NCBI GenBank assembly: GCA_028564705.1
Contig: JAPXFQ010000899.1
Location: forward strand, 2,170,001-2,234,000
Direction: 5' to 3'
Source of the DNA: Apricaphanius iberus
Taxonomy: Eukaryota; Chordata; Actinopteri; Cyprinodontiformes; Aphaniidae
Length of the DNA stretch: 64,000 nt
The translations under genes and the position numbers were made by a program. The notes beneath the pieces were generated by a model. It ran no database searches and was not told where the DNA came from. It was given only the letters and a program-made list of their open reading frames with translations. This document shows, in pieces, positions 23,801 to 34,879 of the stretch (position 1 is the first letter of the stretch; every line of letters begins with the position of its first letter).

Positions 23801-26800
23801 CGTTAATTACTCGTAGTTTATATTGTCTGTGAATGACATTTTTTGTTTGTAGCTAATAAACTCAGGTTGAATGTGGTTGTGACAAATTAAGCAGAAGTGA
23901 TAAATCAGTCCCTAAATGTTTATAATTTTAAAATGTTTATGCCGTGATCAAATCAGGCATTTTATTTACTTCTGACCTTTTTGTTGAAATAGTTAAATCC
24001 AAATCTTATGATCCACGGAATTTCACAACACTTAGTTGTTATTGTGCAGTGTAGATGCACTTTCTGTTGAAATTTATTGTAATTTTGTGCCGACATGTCA
24101 TTACCTGCACCATCAAACATGCCATTAGTGTTTTTACTCAAGTCCATCAATGAGCCTTAAATCAAAAGAAAGTAGTGTTTTACCACCAGTGTTGGGAGTA
24201 ATGCATTACAAAAGTAATTAGTTACAGCAATATATTACTTTTTTTCAGTAACTGAGTAATGTAATGCCTTACTTACAAAATATGCAGCAATATATAACTA
24301 GTTACAATGTCAGTAACTCAAATTACAATTGCGTAAAAAAAAAAAATTCTGGCCAACTAATGAAACAGACCAAATCAAGTTGGATACGGTAGAACAACAT
24401 CCACTTCCTGTTGCTCAAAACTAAAACATCAGATGATCAGGACGGCTGAGGAAAAGATCCGACTGTACATTTAAACATTATTCACACTGTTTTCCTAACC
24501 ATCTGCTGTAAGACTTCAGACATCTAATCTTTGTCAACCATCTTTGTGATGAGCACTTTCAGCACCTTATTTTGATTAGATTTGACAAACATTACCATGA
24601 AATAGAAGGCATGCAAAGAAACTAGAGACTTAATTTTAATAAAATCGTGTTTAAAATACAGTATTTGTGGTGTGACACTTGTGTAAAATGTACATTGAAG
24701 TTACAGTGGTTAGAAGTCGTGTTAGATATTTAAGATGTTTTGCCAAAAGTAACTTAAAGTAGTGTAACTCAGTTACATTTTTAAGACAGTAATATGTAAT
24801 GCAAACATATTACATTTTTGACATTGTAACTAGTAATGTGAAACATATTACAATTTCTTTGTAACTTGCCCAACACTGTTTACCACAAACTGAAAACAAT
24901 TCTCATTTTAACAACCTACTCATTTTAATGTAATGTCCATAAAATATGAAACAATCATTTGTAAAATTGATTATTCTTTTTTGTGTTTTGCAGAGCAAAG
25001 TCCTTCAGACTCTGTTGTAACGACAGCTATTATTTTCCTGAAAATGGCACTTGTTGTAAAGGTAATAACTTTAAGACCTGAAAATTATGAAACACGGTAA
25101 CCTCTCAAAAAAGGTTTCCAATTCATAATGAATACTGCCAAACCACAACAATCTTGATGTAAGTTTGTTTCGCACTGAAAACTTTTTCAGTGCGAAAAAG
25201 AAAATTTGCTCCAAAAACATGGGGAGGCAAACAAATTAATCTTCTGAACATTCAGGCCAGATACATACAACACATATATACATATATATATATTTATATA
25301 TATATAAATATATATGTGTGTGTGTGTGTGTTATGTGGGAAGACTATTAGTTCATCACACCCAATGCCGTATGTCAGTAGAATGTCTAAAGTGCCCTGAC
25401 CAGAGTGCACCAGTGAGTAAAGCCAATTGAGTCTAACATAATATTAAAGGCTGAATAATCAAATCTGAATGAAAGATGTTTGCAACTCCTCCTTGCCCAG
25501 TACTTCTAGGAATGTGACATTTTTGATAATTGGGGGGAGTTGACTCTTTTATAATTATAAGATCCTTCTGCTGAAACCAGGTTTCTGAAAAAATTGATCA
25601 ATTTTATTATCACATATCAAGTCATTTACTGATAAAGTCTTTGAGGAGCGTGATCTTATGTTCAGGAAACCACATCTATTTTTCCTATTTTCTTGTTTGG
25701 TCAGAGCCGTATTTATTTTAATGAAATTTTAATAGTTTGCTTTTGTCAGGTTAACTTTTAGTCTATTTGATTTTGTCCCTGAGCAAGACACCGTTCCTGT
25801 CTGCGATCCCAAGCCAAGCATGCAAGGTCATGAATAATAATGTTCAGTGTGATGTTTAATGGACTGTCCTTTTCTGACTCACCCATTTTATTGTCTATTT
25901 TCTTTCTGTAGCTGAAGCAGAGAATAAAGTTTGGAGAAAATGTTTACATAAAGCATGCTCATACAACTCAAAATGACAGATTTTTTCAGTGAAGGAGACA
26001 ATTTTCAACAGTTTTCTGTCACATGTTTCAATGTTTTTTGATTGAACTCCAAAACAACTTCTGTTCTTTAAAATGAATTAGATCCAATCGTACCAAAAAC
26101 ATACTGTGCTGTGCTTCCAAATTTCTCTTCTTTTAATTGTTTCTAACGCTCCTGTTTTTTTACTATTTTAAAGTGACAGTGTGTAGTTTTTGCAGTACAT
26201 CTTTGAAAACAACCTTTAAAATATTATGTAATGATAATAACGTAAAGGACATTAATTGCAAAATATTGGTGATAGTGTAAAATATGACTTTAAAAATAAG
26301 TTTTAAAATACATAGGCGCGGGTCCTCTTTTCAGGGGAAAGCAATATTAGATGTCGTCTTTACTTCTACAAGAGCCCGGACGGACAAAGTGCACGTAACA
26401 CGCCCGGTATTAAAACATTGATTTCCCCTCAAAATGCAAAACAGGTTTCGCCATAAATATATTTCTACCTCTTCGCTAGTTCCAAGCGATGAAAGAGAGA
26501 CTGATGTGCTCGTCATGTTGCTGCAAATAGATAATTCTCAGGGAATTGAGCGTTTGAAAACAGCACTAGTTGGACCTCTGTTGTTTAGTTCCTTATTCAA
26601 AGACACAGATACCGAATGCTTGTGATAATTTACGAATGCACTGCCCCCTACTGGCCTAAAATTACACACTGTGCCTTCAAATAATACATTTTTATGGCTT
26701 TACACATAACTCCCCTGATAAATCTATGAATTTGTTTCATGTTTCTGCTTAAAATGTCTTTGTCTCATTGTTTTACCCTTTCAAGAGTTTGCATATGTTC

Positions 26801-29800
26801 TGTATCACAGTTAATACACAAGACATATTTGTAACAACTGCAAGCTTTAAGTAAAGTTTTAAAAAAAGAGTAGCTCCAGTCGAATCTTTTCACTGATTGG
26901 TTGCTGCCCCGCGTTTCCTGCCCAAAAGTTCAATTTCCCAACTTCACGCAGCAGGTGTGTGGACGTCTTGATGAGCCGCAGCCGTGTGGATGTGCTAACG
27001 CCAGCTGCACTGACGTGAGCGACTTGCTGCATGCCAGCTTGGTGCAGCTTGACGCCCACATTCTGCGTAGGAATCATAGACTTTGCATGTAATCTAGCTG
27101 CCCTGCTGCCTGGCCTGTCTGAACGTACTTTGAGTGCCAACACTGTCAGACAGGACAATAAAAAAATAAAAATAGTGCTGATAGTGAGGTGGTGAATTAC
27201 AGGTACTGTAGGCGGGACATAAACAAAGGTTTAATTGTATAATTTTCCAATAGTTATAGCACAACTAATAAAAAATTGGGTTTAAACAGAGGGCTTCCTT
27301 AGAACAATTTAGTTATTTAAAAAAAAGATGTATCTTTCCATTAAATGTTTATGCCTTTTCTCTGGATCTTTTTTTTTCAGAACACTTGACAGTAGGTCTG
27401 AGTGAAAGAATGTCTCATTGCTGTGGGAAACAGGCGTACAACCCACTTAATGAAATATGCTGTAACCGAACTGTGAATCCCAGACCTTCACTTCACACTA
27501 AGTGCTGTGACACAGGTAACTAAAGATGACCACATTTTAAAGTATTGCAACAACATACACAGAAATATTCAAAACATGCAGTTCATGTCAAATTATGCAC
27601 ATGTATTTCCATAGAAATAAATATTAAATAATAATTTTAAAAAAGTCCAAAGATCACAATGATTTTTTTCGGCAGTGCTTTATGATGAAAGGAAGGAACT
27701 GTGCTGTGGTGGAAAGAAGAACCAGACCAAGCTTTCTCCTTACCATCGATGCTGTTATGAAAGCCAGTACGATCCTTCAATTGAGGATTGTTGCCAAGAT
27801 AAATGGCCTAGGATACAACTTAAAGTCAGTGGTTCTATTTCTTGTGGTAAGTAACTAGATAGAAAACTATGGAAAAACTACTTGACAAACATTTTATTGT
27901 TTTATTGTTTTTGTCATTATCATTAAAACTGCCAAAATGTATTTGTTACAATAACTTTCTATTTTGAGAAATATCTGACTGCAGTAAATTTCTTAAAATG
28001 GAGCTTTAGTGTACGGTCCACAGAGGCAAAATGGATTTAAAATTTAGACATTTTCAAATCAACTGAATCAAGATCATAATTTTTTGAAATGGAAATTCTT
28101 CATATGTTTTAGCATTTTCTAGTTCTTATTGTCTATTGCTTGAAGTAAACGTATTTTGGCTATACTTAAGATAAATGACCAATGCACTCAAATATCTAAT
28201 AGACAGATTTTTAGAAAAATGTATATCTTTAAAAATATATAGACATTTTAGAAGGTGACTGTTATTAAAGCACAACATAGAAGAACATTTATTTACATTA
28301 TCTGCAAATGTACTTGATGTTCTTTTACAGCGAAGAACCTCACCTTTAACCCTAATGGTTCTGGAATGGATCAAAGGTATGTAGCAACTCTGAGTCAGCT
28401 TGTGTACTAAAATGTAACTAACCCTAATTCAAAACATTTATGTTTATATTTTTTTTCTGGCCCTTGAACTATAACCTTAAACCTTCACGGATTATGTTTC
28501 CTTCTGGTTTCAGCTAAACAGCTCAATGTAATGATTTAGACAACTTTAACTTCTAGTTTAGCGTTTTTCTTAAAAATTAAGACAGTTTCTAAATATTCTT
28601 TTTTTTATGTTCCAAATTGTAGTTATCTTATATAAAAGCCATCTCTGGCTGCACTGGATTCTTACAAAAAAAAAAATAATTAAAAAAGGCAGAACATCTT
28701 ACATCTGCAAATTAAATTGTAGCAGGCAGTTGTAGTTGAAAAGAAAACATTTTTTTATTTTTATTTGCACAGACCGAGAGGTCTTGCTGACTGGCCAACT
28801 TCAGATCTTGCTGTTTGACATTAATTCATTAGCAATGACCACACTTACATAAGCAATCTGGGTGAGTAGGGAAGTAATGATGAGACAAGATAGAGTGAGG
28901 GGGTTTACGTACCAGTCTAGACTACACTGATTGCTAGGTAGGCAGAGTTTAAATAGAATGCAGCATAATTAGGGATGAGATCCAGGCGTGAGTTGCCAGG
29001 TGAATTAAATTTGAGTACATTGTGTCATGTTATGTTAACACATTAACTTGCGCAACATAACGCAATATAACTTCTGCAAATAAATGCTAATATGTGGAAA
29101 AAATTGGATTGAGAACATCTGTTTTCTGAACAAGAAAGTGAACTTCAGAAAAAAAACAAGATGTCAATTAAGCAATGCAACCAATTTAAGTCACCATGAG
29201 CCTCATTAATAAAACTTTGCGTGGAATCAATACTAAAACCTTACTTAAGCTCAGCAAAAAAACTGCACTTGCACATATACATTTTCCAATCTACAAAACC
29301 CTAAGAACACAAAGTTGCATTCAATTTTCGCTTTTTGAATCACATACTCTCTAGAAATTTGCTTAGGTGACATTGAATCATATCCTGACTCCTACACACA
29401 CACTTTCAACCAAAACTGTCAATGCAAAGCACCAAATTAATGTTCTTCATAGACTTACACCAGCTAATTTGTGGCATTTCATGGGTAACCGTGGCTAGAG
29501 GTCGAGAAAAATAAAATTCCCCAGAGAATGCCAAAGGGGTGCTTGTGGGTGAAGTGGAGGCACAGTAAACCATTCTATTTCAATCAATTATTTTTATCTG
29601 TATAGAGGTTTACTCAGCCAAAAAGCATCCAAAGTTCTCTAGAGTAAAAGATAAAAATAGAGTTAGAGATGAGAAATGTAACAAGAGTAAAAAGATTAAA
29701 ATCCAAAATGAAAGCAGAAGCACAAGTCATTCATCAAATAAAACTAATCAGAAAACCAGTCTTAAGAGCGCAGACCTCTGACAAGGCAGCTCAGCTCTGC

Positions 29801-31518
29801 TGTCTGAAACAGTCCTATGATTTGAGTTCAGTTTAGTCTCTTACCCAAAAGGGACCCAGATCCTGTGGGGATGCCACTGGTAAAAGTAGTAACTGACCTG
29901 ATTCATGCTTTTCTAGGAATATGCTAAAATTAATGTGGACATAATCTTTAGTTTTATACTGACATTGGCCCATATTCACTTTAGAAAAGGGGTTGCATCA
30001 AAAATAATCATCCATTTAACACATCAGAGTTAGACGGGTCTTGATAACAAAAGGACCACACACACCAATTTTTTTTCCACTTCCCAACATCTTCATCCTC
30101 ATAAAGTAGCTTTATGGAAAACAAGTTCCAATTCTATTCTAACTTTCAGTCAACAGCATGCATACTGGTAGGATTTTTTTTGGTCTTGTAGTTAGAAATA
30201 TTTGTCAATCTTAATGTCTTTCATTAGTAGTAAGTAGATGCTGTCTAGTATTACTTGATTTTATTCCATTAGTAAACGGTTGGATTTTCAATGCTTCTTT
30301 TAATTAGTATCCACCATGGAATTAAGAAGAAATCTGAAGTGATTAAATTCAGATGATTTGGATAACCAGTTAGATTAATTACGTATGGACATGAAAGCCA
30401 TTTTATGTTGTTAACAACCGCTACAATTCCATAAAGTCTTGGCTCTTCTCTGGTTGTAGACAGTGTTTATTCTATGTTCTTCTTGAATTGCCATGCTCCA
30501 TGTTTTTACATTTTTTGTCTTGATCCTGCCTCCCAGTACTTGTCACTTACCAAGAATGCATTTCAGGGTGACACTTTGTTATTGGTCTTTATCATTTCCC
30601 CAATTTTTTCCTGCTGATTTTCATAGTGTTTTTTGTATCCCACTCTCTAGAAACAGTTGTGTTACAAAACCATGTTGTAGGCACATTAAGGATTCAAAAA
30701 AGGTAAAGCTTGAACTGAATATTCTCATACTGATTTTAATTCGCCTTTCTGATTAAATAAATTCAATATTTTTAATCCACATTTTGTGGTTCATCAAGAT
30801 TTACCTTTATGCAATTCTTTAGATATTTGTCTTGAACTTAAATGTTTCTGCATTACTCATGAATGCAACATTTATCAGTGAAAAGTACTCGTTTAATCAT
30901 TTCAAATTTATTTTATTACAAAGTTAGATTCATATCTTCATATTTTTAGTTTTACTGTTCGAGTGATTTATGTCTTGTTGTTGCTTTCACTTTGCAGTTC
31001 ATACTTGGTTCCATTAAATTGACGTTGACATTTAGTAGAGGGTCAAGCAGATGTCAGTTATAAAATATGCTTGAGACAAATGTGCACTCACACTAAAACC
31101 TGAGGGATATTAATAGTCTTCTAAATATACACGTTTTTTTAATGTTCTGGCAAATCAGAATATCTGGAGAAAAGGAACATATACTGTATGGGGGTAAAAT
31201 CCAAGGAGAGATGTCCAAACTAATATAACAGAGGTCGTTGTAAAGAAATTGTAATAAAAACTACACAACATTGTGCCCTGTGATTCAATCCAGTTTTCTT
31301 TCATCTTCAGCGTTATATTGCTACTTTTGTTTGTTGCTTTCATAAGAATGCTTTATCTACCTCAGAAACAGATTTGCTGTACGACTGGGAGTGAAATGGT
31401 TGAGTACAATTTTAAAGAGGGCTTCTACTGTTGTGGTCTGCATTACTACAACTCTGATCTGTGGCGTTGCCAAAATGAAACAAACCAACATAAACTCAAA
31501 CCAAAAAAGAACAATTAA
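17514..31518 (+). CDS. Galaxin-like secreted cysteine-rich protein (9 coding exons, 240 aa)
   Basis: Exons: 17,514-17,541; 17,628-17,657; 18,769-18,808; 24,994-25,061; 27,381-27,515; 27,676-27,846; 28,331-28,376; 30,651-30,702; 31,366-31,518. All have AG/GT borders and matching phases, and the total is 723 nt with TAA at 31,516. Residues 1-27 form a signal peptide with core [12 protein letters not shown], spread over three small exons. The mature part has 11 Cys-Cys pairs (residues 40, 53, 69, 82, 97, 110, 126, 139, 181, 194, 212) and phrases such as [15 protein letters not shown] and YDPSIEDCC. These are the di-cysteine repeat of galaxin, a coral skeletal matrix protein with relatives in other animals. 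Seven N-x-S/T sites and a Lys/Asn-rich tail fit secretion. Function in fish is unknown. The frame is also open upstream to an ATG at 17,361, but that start lies before the TATA box and lacks a leader, so I rejected it. Confidence 0.88.
18809..20139. other. Galaxin-like gene intron 3, first part
   Basis: No repeat family is firmly recognised. G-rich runs lie at about 19,098-19,135 (GGCGGGGGGTGTCG and GGGGGGTGGGGGGG). Splice-like candidates near 19,247-19,291 fail because of stops. Confidence 0.4.
20140..20690 (+). mobile_element. Probable hAT remnant with N-terminal coding piece
   Basis: CAGTGGCCAGGGGCC near 20,158 resembles a fish hAT end. Downstream a frame reads [20 protein letters not shown] then KETPVLDFF, the basic, charged N-terminal style of hAT/ZMYM-type transposases. 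The catalytic region is absent and the frame runs straight into the microsatellite. Weakly supported. Confidence 0.35.
20721..20871. repeat. Compound microsatellite (CTAT)n then (CCAT)n
   Basis: About 80 bp of CTAT units followed by about 70 bp of CCAT units, with one clean switch near 20,801. It lies in intron 3. The frame through it is an artefact. Confidence 0.95.
20880..21105. repeat. Dispersed repeat with GTGAGGA / GTCCTCAC ends and CCTAA-rich centre
   Basis: AGTGAGGATGTTCATTGACT, then CCTAACCCAGAGACC, CCTAACCCTAACC and AAAATGTCCTCACTTTGT. I know this phrase set from other fish sequences. The CCTAA pieces are too irregular to be telomeric. Confidence 0.45.
21146..21250. repeat. Dispersed fish repeat (CATCCATC..CCGCTTAATCC type)
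   Basis: CCATTTTCTGAACCGCTTAA, GGGTTGCGGGGTAGCTGG, and GGCGAGAGGCAGGGT. A longer degenerate relative is at 36,485-36,775. Confidence 0.6.
22190..22765. mobile_element. Probable MITE (GTGCGTTTACATGC end)
   Basis: The left end is GTGCGTTTACATGCAGC. The right end, near 22,745-22,765, reads GATGTGCATGTCAATGTTC, roughly its reverse complement. Internal AGTCCGACTTAAATT/TTAGTCCGATTTCACC phrases are typical of this fish family. Lies in intron 3. Confidence 0.45.
23183..23914. mobile_element. MITE with GGGGCTGATTTATCA ends
   Basis: GGGGCTGATTTATCAAG on the left faces TGATAAATCAGTCCCT on the right, about 732 bp apart. Inside, GATGCGTCTTTGG occurs twice (about 23,398 and 23,738). No ORF. The target duplication is not clear. 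Lies in intron 3. Confidence 0.6.
24187..24878. mobile_element. hAT-type MITE with perfect 8-bp target duplication
   Basis: Ends CAGTGTTGGGAGTAATGC and GTAACTTGCCCAACACTG are inverted. TTTACCAC is repeated exactly at 24,179-24,186 and 24,879-24,886. An 8-bp duplication and CA..TG ends are hAT hallmarks. No ORF. It sits just before exon 4 of the galaxin-like gene. Confidence 0.88.
25168..25197. repeat. Perfect hairpin, 14-bp arms, 2-nt loop
   Basis: TTTCGCACTGAAAA and TTTTCAGTGCGAAA are separated by CT. It lies 107 bp after exon 4 of the galaxin-like gene. Confidence 0.85.
25268..25333. repeat. TA-rich palindromic run followed by (GT)n
   Basis: Alternating TATA/AAATATAT sequence ends in about eight GT units. 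Simple sequence in intron 4. Confidence 0.8.
26172..26676. mobile_element. TTAA-flanked MITE, copy 2 (505 bp)
   Basis: Same orientation and near-identical to 10,763-11,263 along its length. TTAA at 26,168-26,171 on the left; TCAA on the right, a one-base change. The 63-codon frame inside (26,434-26,625) is not conserved in copy 1. Lies in intron 4. Confidence 0.75.
26940..27140. repeat. MITE-derived segment related to 54,975-55,440
   Basis: ATAGACTTTGCATGTAATCT followed by AGCTGCC matches the phrase CATAGACTTAACATGTAATC with TTGCTGC near 55,350. GC-richer than the surrounding intron. Confidence 0.45.
28377..30650. other. Galaxin-like gene intron 7
   Basis: 2.3 kb, AT-rich. I see no clear repeat family or extra exon. 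A weak dispersed-repeat-like stretch lies at about 29,540-29,880. Confidence 0.4.
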
Positions 31519-31626
31519 GGTAATCACTTCTGTTTACATTGTTTCTTACAAGCACAAGATGTAGTTTTACCATAACTTGTTGCTGCATTTGTTTTTAAAT
31601 TGAAATGTATTTAATCTTTTTTACAG

Positions 31627-31721
31627 AATCCAATTCATCACAGAACACAAAAGAAGCAAGGATTTATTTTTAAATAATCATTTGTAAAAGCTGAATTTTG
31701 CTATCAAATCTTGTGAACATA
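31627..31721 (+). other. Noncoding 3' exon of the galaxin-like gene
   Basis: After the stop, the last coding exon ends at 31,519 with a GTAATC donor. A TTTTTTACAG acceptor at 31,617-31,626 opens this exon. The only poly(A)-like signal is the variant CATAAA at 31,718-31,723, at the edge of the Tc1 insertion. The native 3' end may therefore have been displaced. Confidence 0.55.
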
Positions 31722-32499
31722 AAGTTAGGTCCAGAAATATTTGGACAGTGACACAAATTCTATTATTGTAGCTGTTTACCAAAACATAATCAGGATACAT
31801 TTACATAATCAATATGGGCTTAAAGTGCTGACTTTCAGCTGCAATTTGAGAGCAATCACATCCAAATTGGAGCACGGGTTTAGGAATTACAGCTATGTAA
31901 TACATAGCCGCCTCTTTTTCAAGATCTTAAAAGTAATTGGACAATTAACTGAGAAGACTGAAAAACATAACAAGGCTGCATGGGCTCTTCCCTCATTAAC
32001 CTGTCATCAGTTAAGCAGTTAAAAGGTCTGGAGTTTACTCCAGGTGTGATGTTTACATTTGGGAGCTGTTGCTGTGAACGCACCATCTCTGCCGTCTTGT
32101 ATAAAATACCAACATTTTTCATAATCCTCCGCCTCATTCTATTCATCCTGAGTTGACACAGCAGTACCTTTCTTGCACATTTACCAAACACAACAGATCA
32201 ATCCTAAAACCGCTACAATCGGCTGCTCTTCCATGTTTGTTGATATTTCACTGTAGCTGTGGACTTCCTGATAATAAACAGCCAGTTTGAATGTGAATTG
32301 CACCAGCTAAAAACATCAACAATGTTGCAATTTTGGTCCCCAATCGAACCAAGTCTACTGGACTATGAGGTGTGAATGCAGCTTTAAAGTCTGCACTTCA
32401 ATTCCGTTGTAGTCGTTTCATCTCAAATCCAGTTTGGTGGCATGCAGAGCCCAAATCATGAAGATTGTGTCACTATCCAAATTTTTCTGGACCTAACTG
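31722..32499. mobile_element. Tc1/mariner-type MITE at the 3' end of the galaxin-like gene
   Basis: Inverted ends of about 34 bp (AGTTAGGTCCAGAAA, then ATTTGGA and AGTGACACAA) are flanked by TA at 31,720-31,721 and 32,500-32,501. 778 bp, no transposase. TA target sites and these ends fit a non-autonomous Tc1/mariner element. Confidence 0.82.
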
Positions 32500-32501
32500 T
32501 A

Positions 32502-33050
32502 TATCAACTTTTTAAATATGTTTTTTGTTTATTATGTTAGAGTTCATTGGGTATTCTGGACAGAACAACTCTGGCTGCTTTGCTAGTTTAACCCAACATC
32601 ATAAAAACAGCTATTCTGTATATGTTTCCAAAACTAAGCTCTAATTGACAGACTGACCATGAATTTGGTGTTCCAGTCCAGTTTGTTTCAGTCCTCTGTG
32701 GGTTAGAAATTTTTACTTTTTTTTGGTCAGATTATTGCAGTGCTAAACTAATATGATCAAAGCATAGCTAAGAACAAGTTCCACAGCAAAAGAACCAGTG
32801 CTGTATTATATCCTAATATGTTTTCAAAATAATTTGGGGGATTTCACTGCAAGATTATAGTTTTTGTAACCAAGTAAATGTTATTATATCCCATCCATGA
32901 AAACAGCTTAATTATAAATGCCCTTTTAAAAATGTCAGTTCATTAAGGCACTTTGCTAGGTGGACCTGTAAGCATAATTTTGCTTTATATTTGTTTTGTA
33001 ACACTGAGCTGAGAGTGAGTCTAGAGTCCTTTTATTCTTTTTTTGGTGTC
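32502..33050. other. Downstream flank of the gene, nothing recognised
   Basis: AT-rich, with no repeat family or exon seen. Confidence 0.45.
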
Positions 33051-33112
33051 CTTTCTAGCCATTTGCTACTCAGAATTGGTATCTCAGTACCAAGTACAAG
33101 CCCAACAGATTT
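33051..33112 (-). mobile_element. LINE 3'-end fragment, same family as 37.3-40.1 kb
   Basis: GCTACTCAGAATTGG and CAGTACCAAGTACAAGCCCA match the 3'-terminal block at about 37,367-37,410 on the same strand. Only about 60 bp remain. Confidence 0.65.
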
Positions 33113-33220
33113 CAGAGTCCTTTTATACTGAATAAATTAATTTTGTCTTTGTAGTAGCACCCAGACCATTCGCACCTCCTCGCACTGCCGCTGGAGAATG
33201 GAGTCCCAGGTGTGTGAGAG

Positions 33221-34360
33221 GCTATCAGAATCAGAATCAGAATCAGAATCAGCTTTAATGGCCAAGTATGACACATACAAGAATGATGCATACAAGGAAT
33301 TTACAGATACAGTACAACCTGTCCAAGATCATTACAAACAACAACAACAACAACAAACAGATCCAGGTCCCTGTTGGGCATGCAGCCACCGAGCGGCGCT
33401 CCCGTTTATGAAACATAGAGAAATAAACATCTGGGGAGGGGAGGGTTCCACGGTGAGGGCAAAAAAACGCTTAACTGTGTTGTGGGTACGTACAGCACTC
33501 ACAACGCAGGTAATTGAAAAAACCACACCAACAAACATTAAAGCACATATTCAGACATTAACAATGACACATCAGGAAGGATGGGCAGGTATGAGCTCCA
33601 GTCCACAGGTTAACGCGCTGCCATCGAGGCGCGCTGTTATCCAGCTTCCTGTTGCAGGAGAGAGAATTAAGGATACAGCAAGACGGTGTGTGTGAATGTG
33701 AGTGTGTGTAACCATGTCAGTGTGTGCGTCAGTAGATGCAGGTGTACGGGGGAGAGGAGACTCTGTTGACATTCTTCACAGGGACATTTGATTAGGACCA
33801 GGTTGAAGGTCTTCATGGGAGCCAAAATATAAATTGTTTGGATTGCAGGGAGATATCAAATATTCCTTTCTGCCCCTTCAGTCTGTCAGTGGTTTCTTTT
33901 GTAGTCTAATTCAGCCAAATTGTAGTTCAAATTAAAGTTCAAAATCCAAATTAATTCCCAGATTAATAGTTCCAAATCCAATTAATTTCCAGTTGCCCCA
34001 ATCCGTACCGACAGTATCTCCAAGTCCGATGACAAATTGCAGATGAGTCCCAGAGCGCCGGCCAGATCGCCTCTTACAGCGTCTGTTCTGCGTCCCAGCT
34101 CCCCCAGCATTTGGTTCTGAGTCCCATCAGTACGAATCAACGCATCCAGCTGTTCCTTCAGCCGTCCAATCGCTTCCAGAACAGTGACCAATCTCGACCG
34201 TGTTTCAGATCTTTGTTGCCATTTTTCGGTAGTTCCAGTAACTGCCCATTCCAATCAGCAGAAACCCGATCACCATGGTTGACACCCCGGTTGACCCTTA
34301 CCGGTACTTCGTAGAGTTGAGTAGATTTTATCAATAGCATTCAGAGACCAGCTGACCATT
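33221..34360 (-). mobile_element. LINE-like repeat with (GATTCT)n tail
   Basis: The minus strand ends CCATTAAAGCTGATTCTGAT and more GATTCT units at 33,222-33,255, a fish LINE tail. Upstream on that strand, a 90-codon frame at 34,254-33,982 reads as a coiled-coil-like segment (AIGRLKEQLDALIR, MLGELGRRTDAVRGDLAG). I do not recognise the family; the upper limit is uncertain. Confidence 0.5.
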
Positions 34361-34879
34361 TCCATCTTCGCTTATTCAGTTTGGTTTCGGAGAAAATTGC
34401 CAAAAGATACTCCAGATAGAGGCACAGGAGACAGAGAGCTGTGGGATAAGACACAGGAGGAGGAGGGAGGAAAAAAGCGACCGTCCTCGCTGAGAGCTGC
34501 CCCTTCATCCAAATTGATGGTATCACCCACTCGCTTCCGGATTTCGATACAGTCCCTAATCCATAGTTTGAGTTTATTGGTTTCTTTTTAAATCCTTCGT
34601 GTTTCATGGACATATTTTTCCCCGCATGATTTGCAAGCCATTTCATGTATCTGGCTTAGTGTTTCTTATTGTTTGTTTTTTGTTTTTCTTTTATTTGCTT
34701 TTGTTTTTTTGCCTTTTGTTTATTGCCCATCTTGGATACTGGCAGAGACTTGAGTGCTTGCTTTGTGTGTTGTTCCTCCTCCTGTCTGTCTTTTTCTTCT
34801 AGGATGATATTCACTGTGTTGTATAGAATTCTGATCGGGGAAAATTTGTGTGCTGTGTGGTGTTCTTCCTCACAGCACC

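Noticed and set aside
25914..25981. Possible extra exon after TTTCTGTAG in intron 4
   Set aside because: The frame meets TGA before any GT donor, and exons 4 and 5 already join in phase without it.
33198..33695. 165-codon + strand frame starting with repeated Ser-Glu
   Set aside because: It reads through a LINE tail of GAATCA units and noncoding LINE sequence; it is the antisense of that element.
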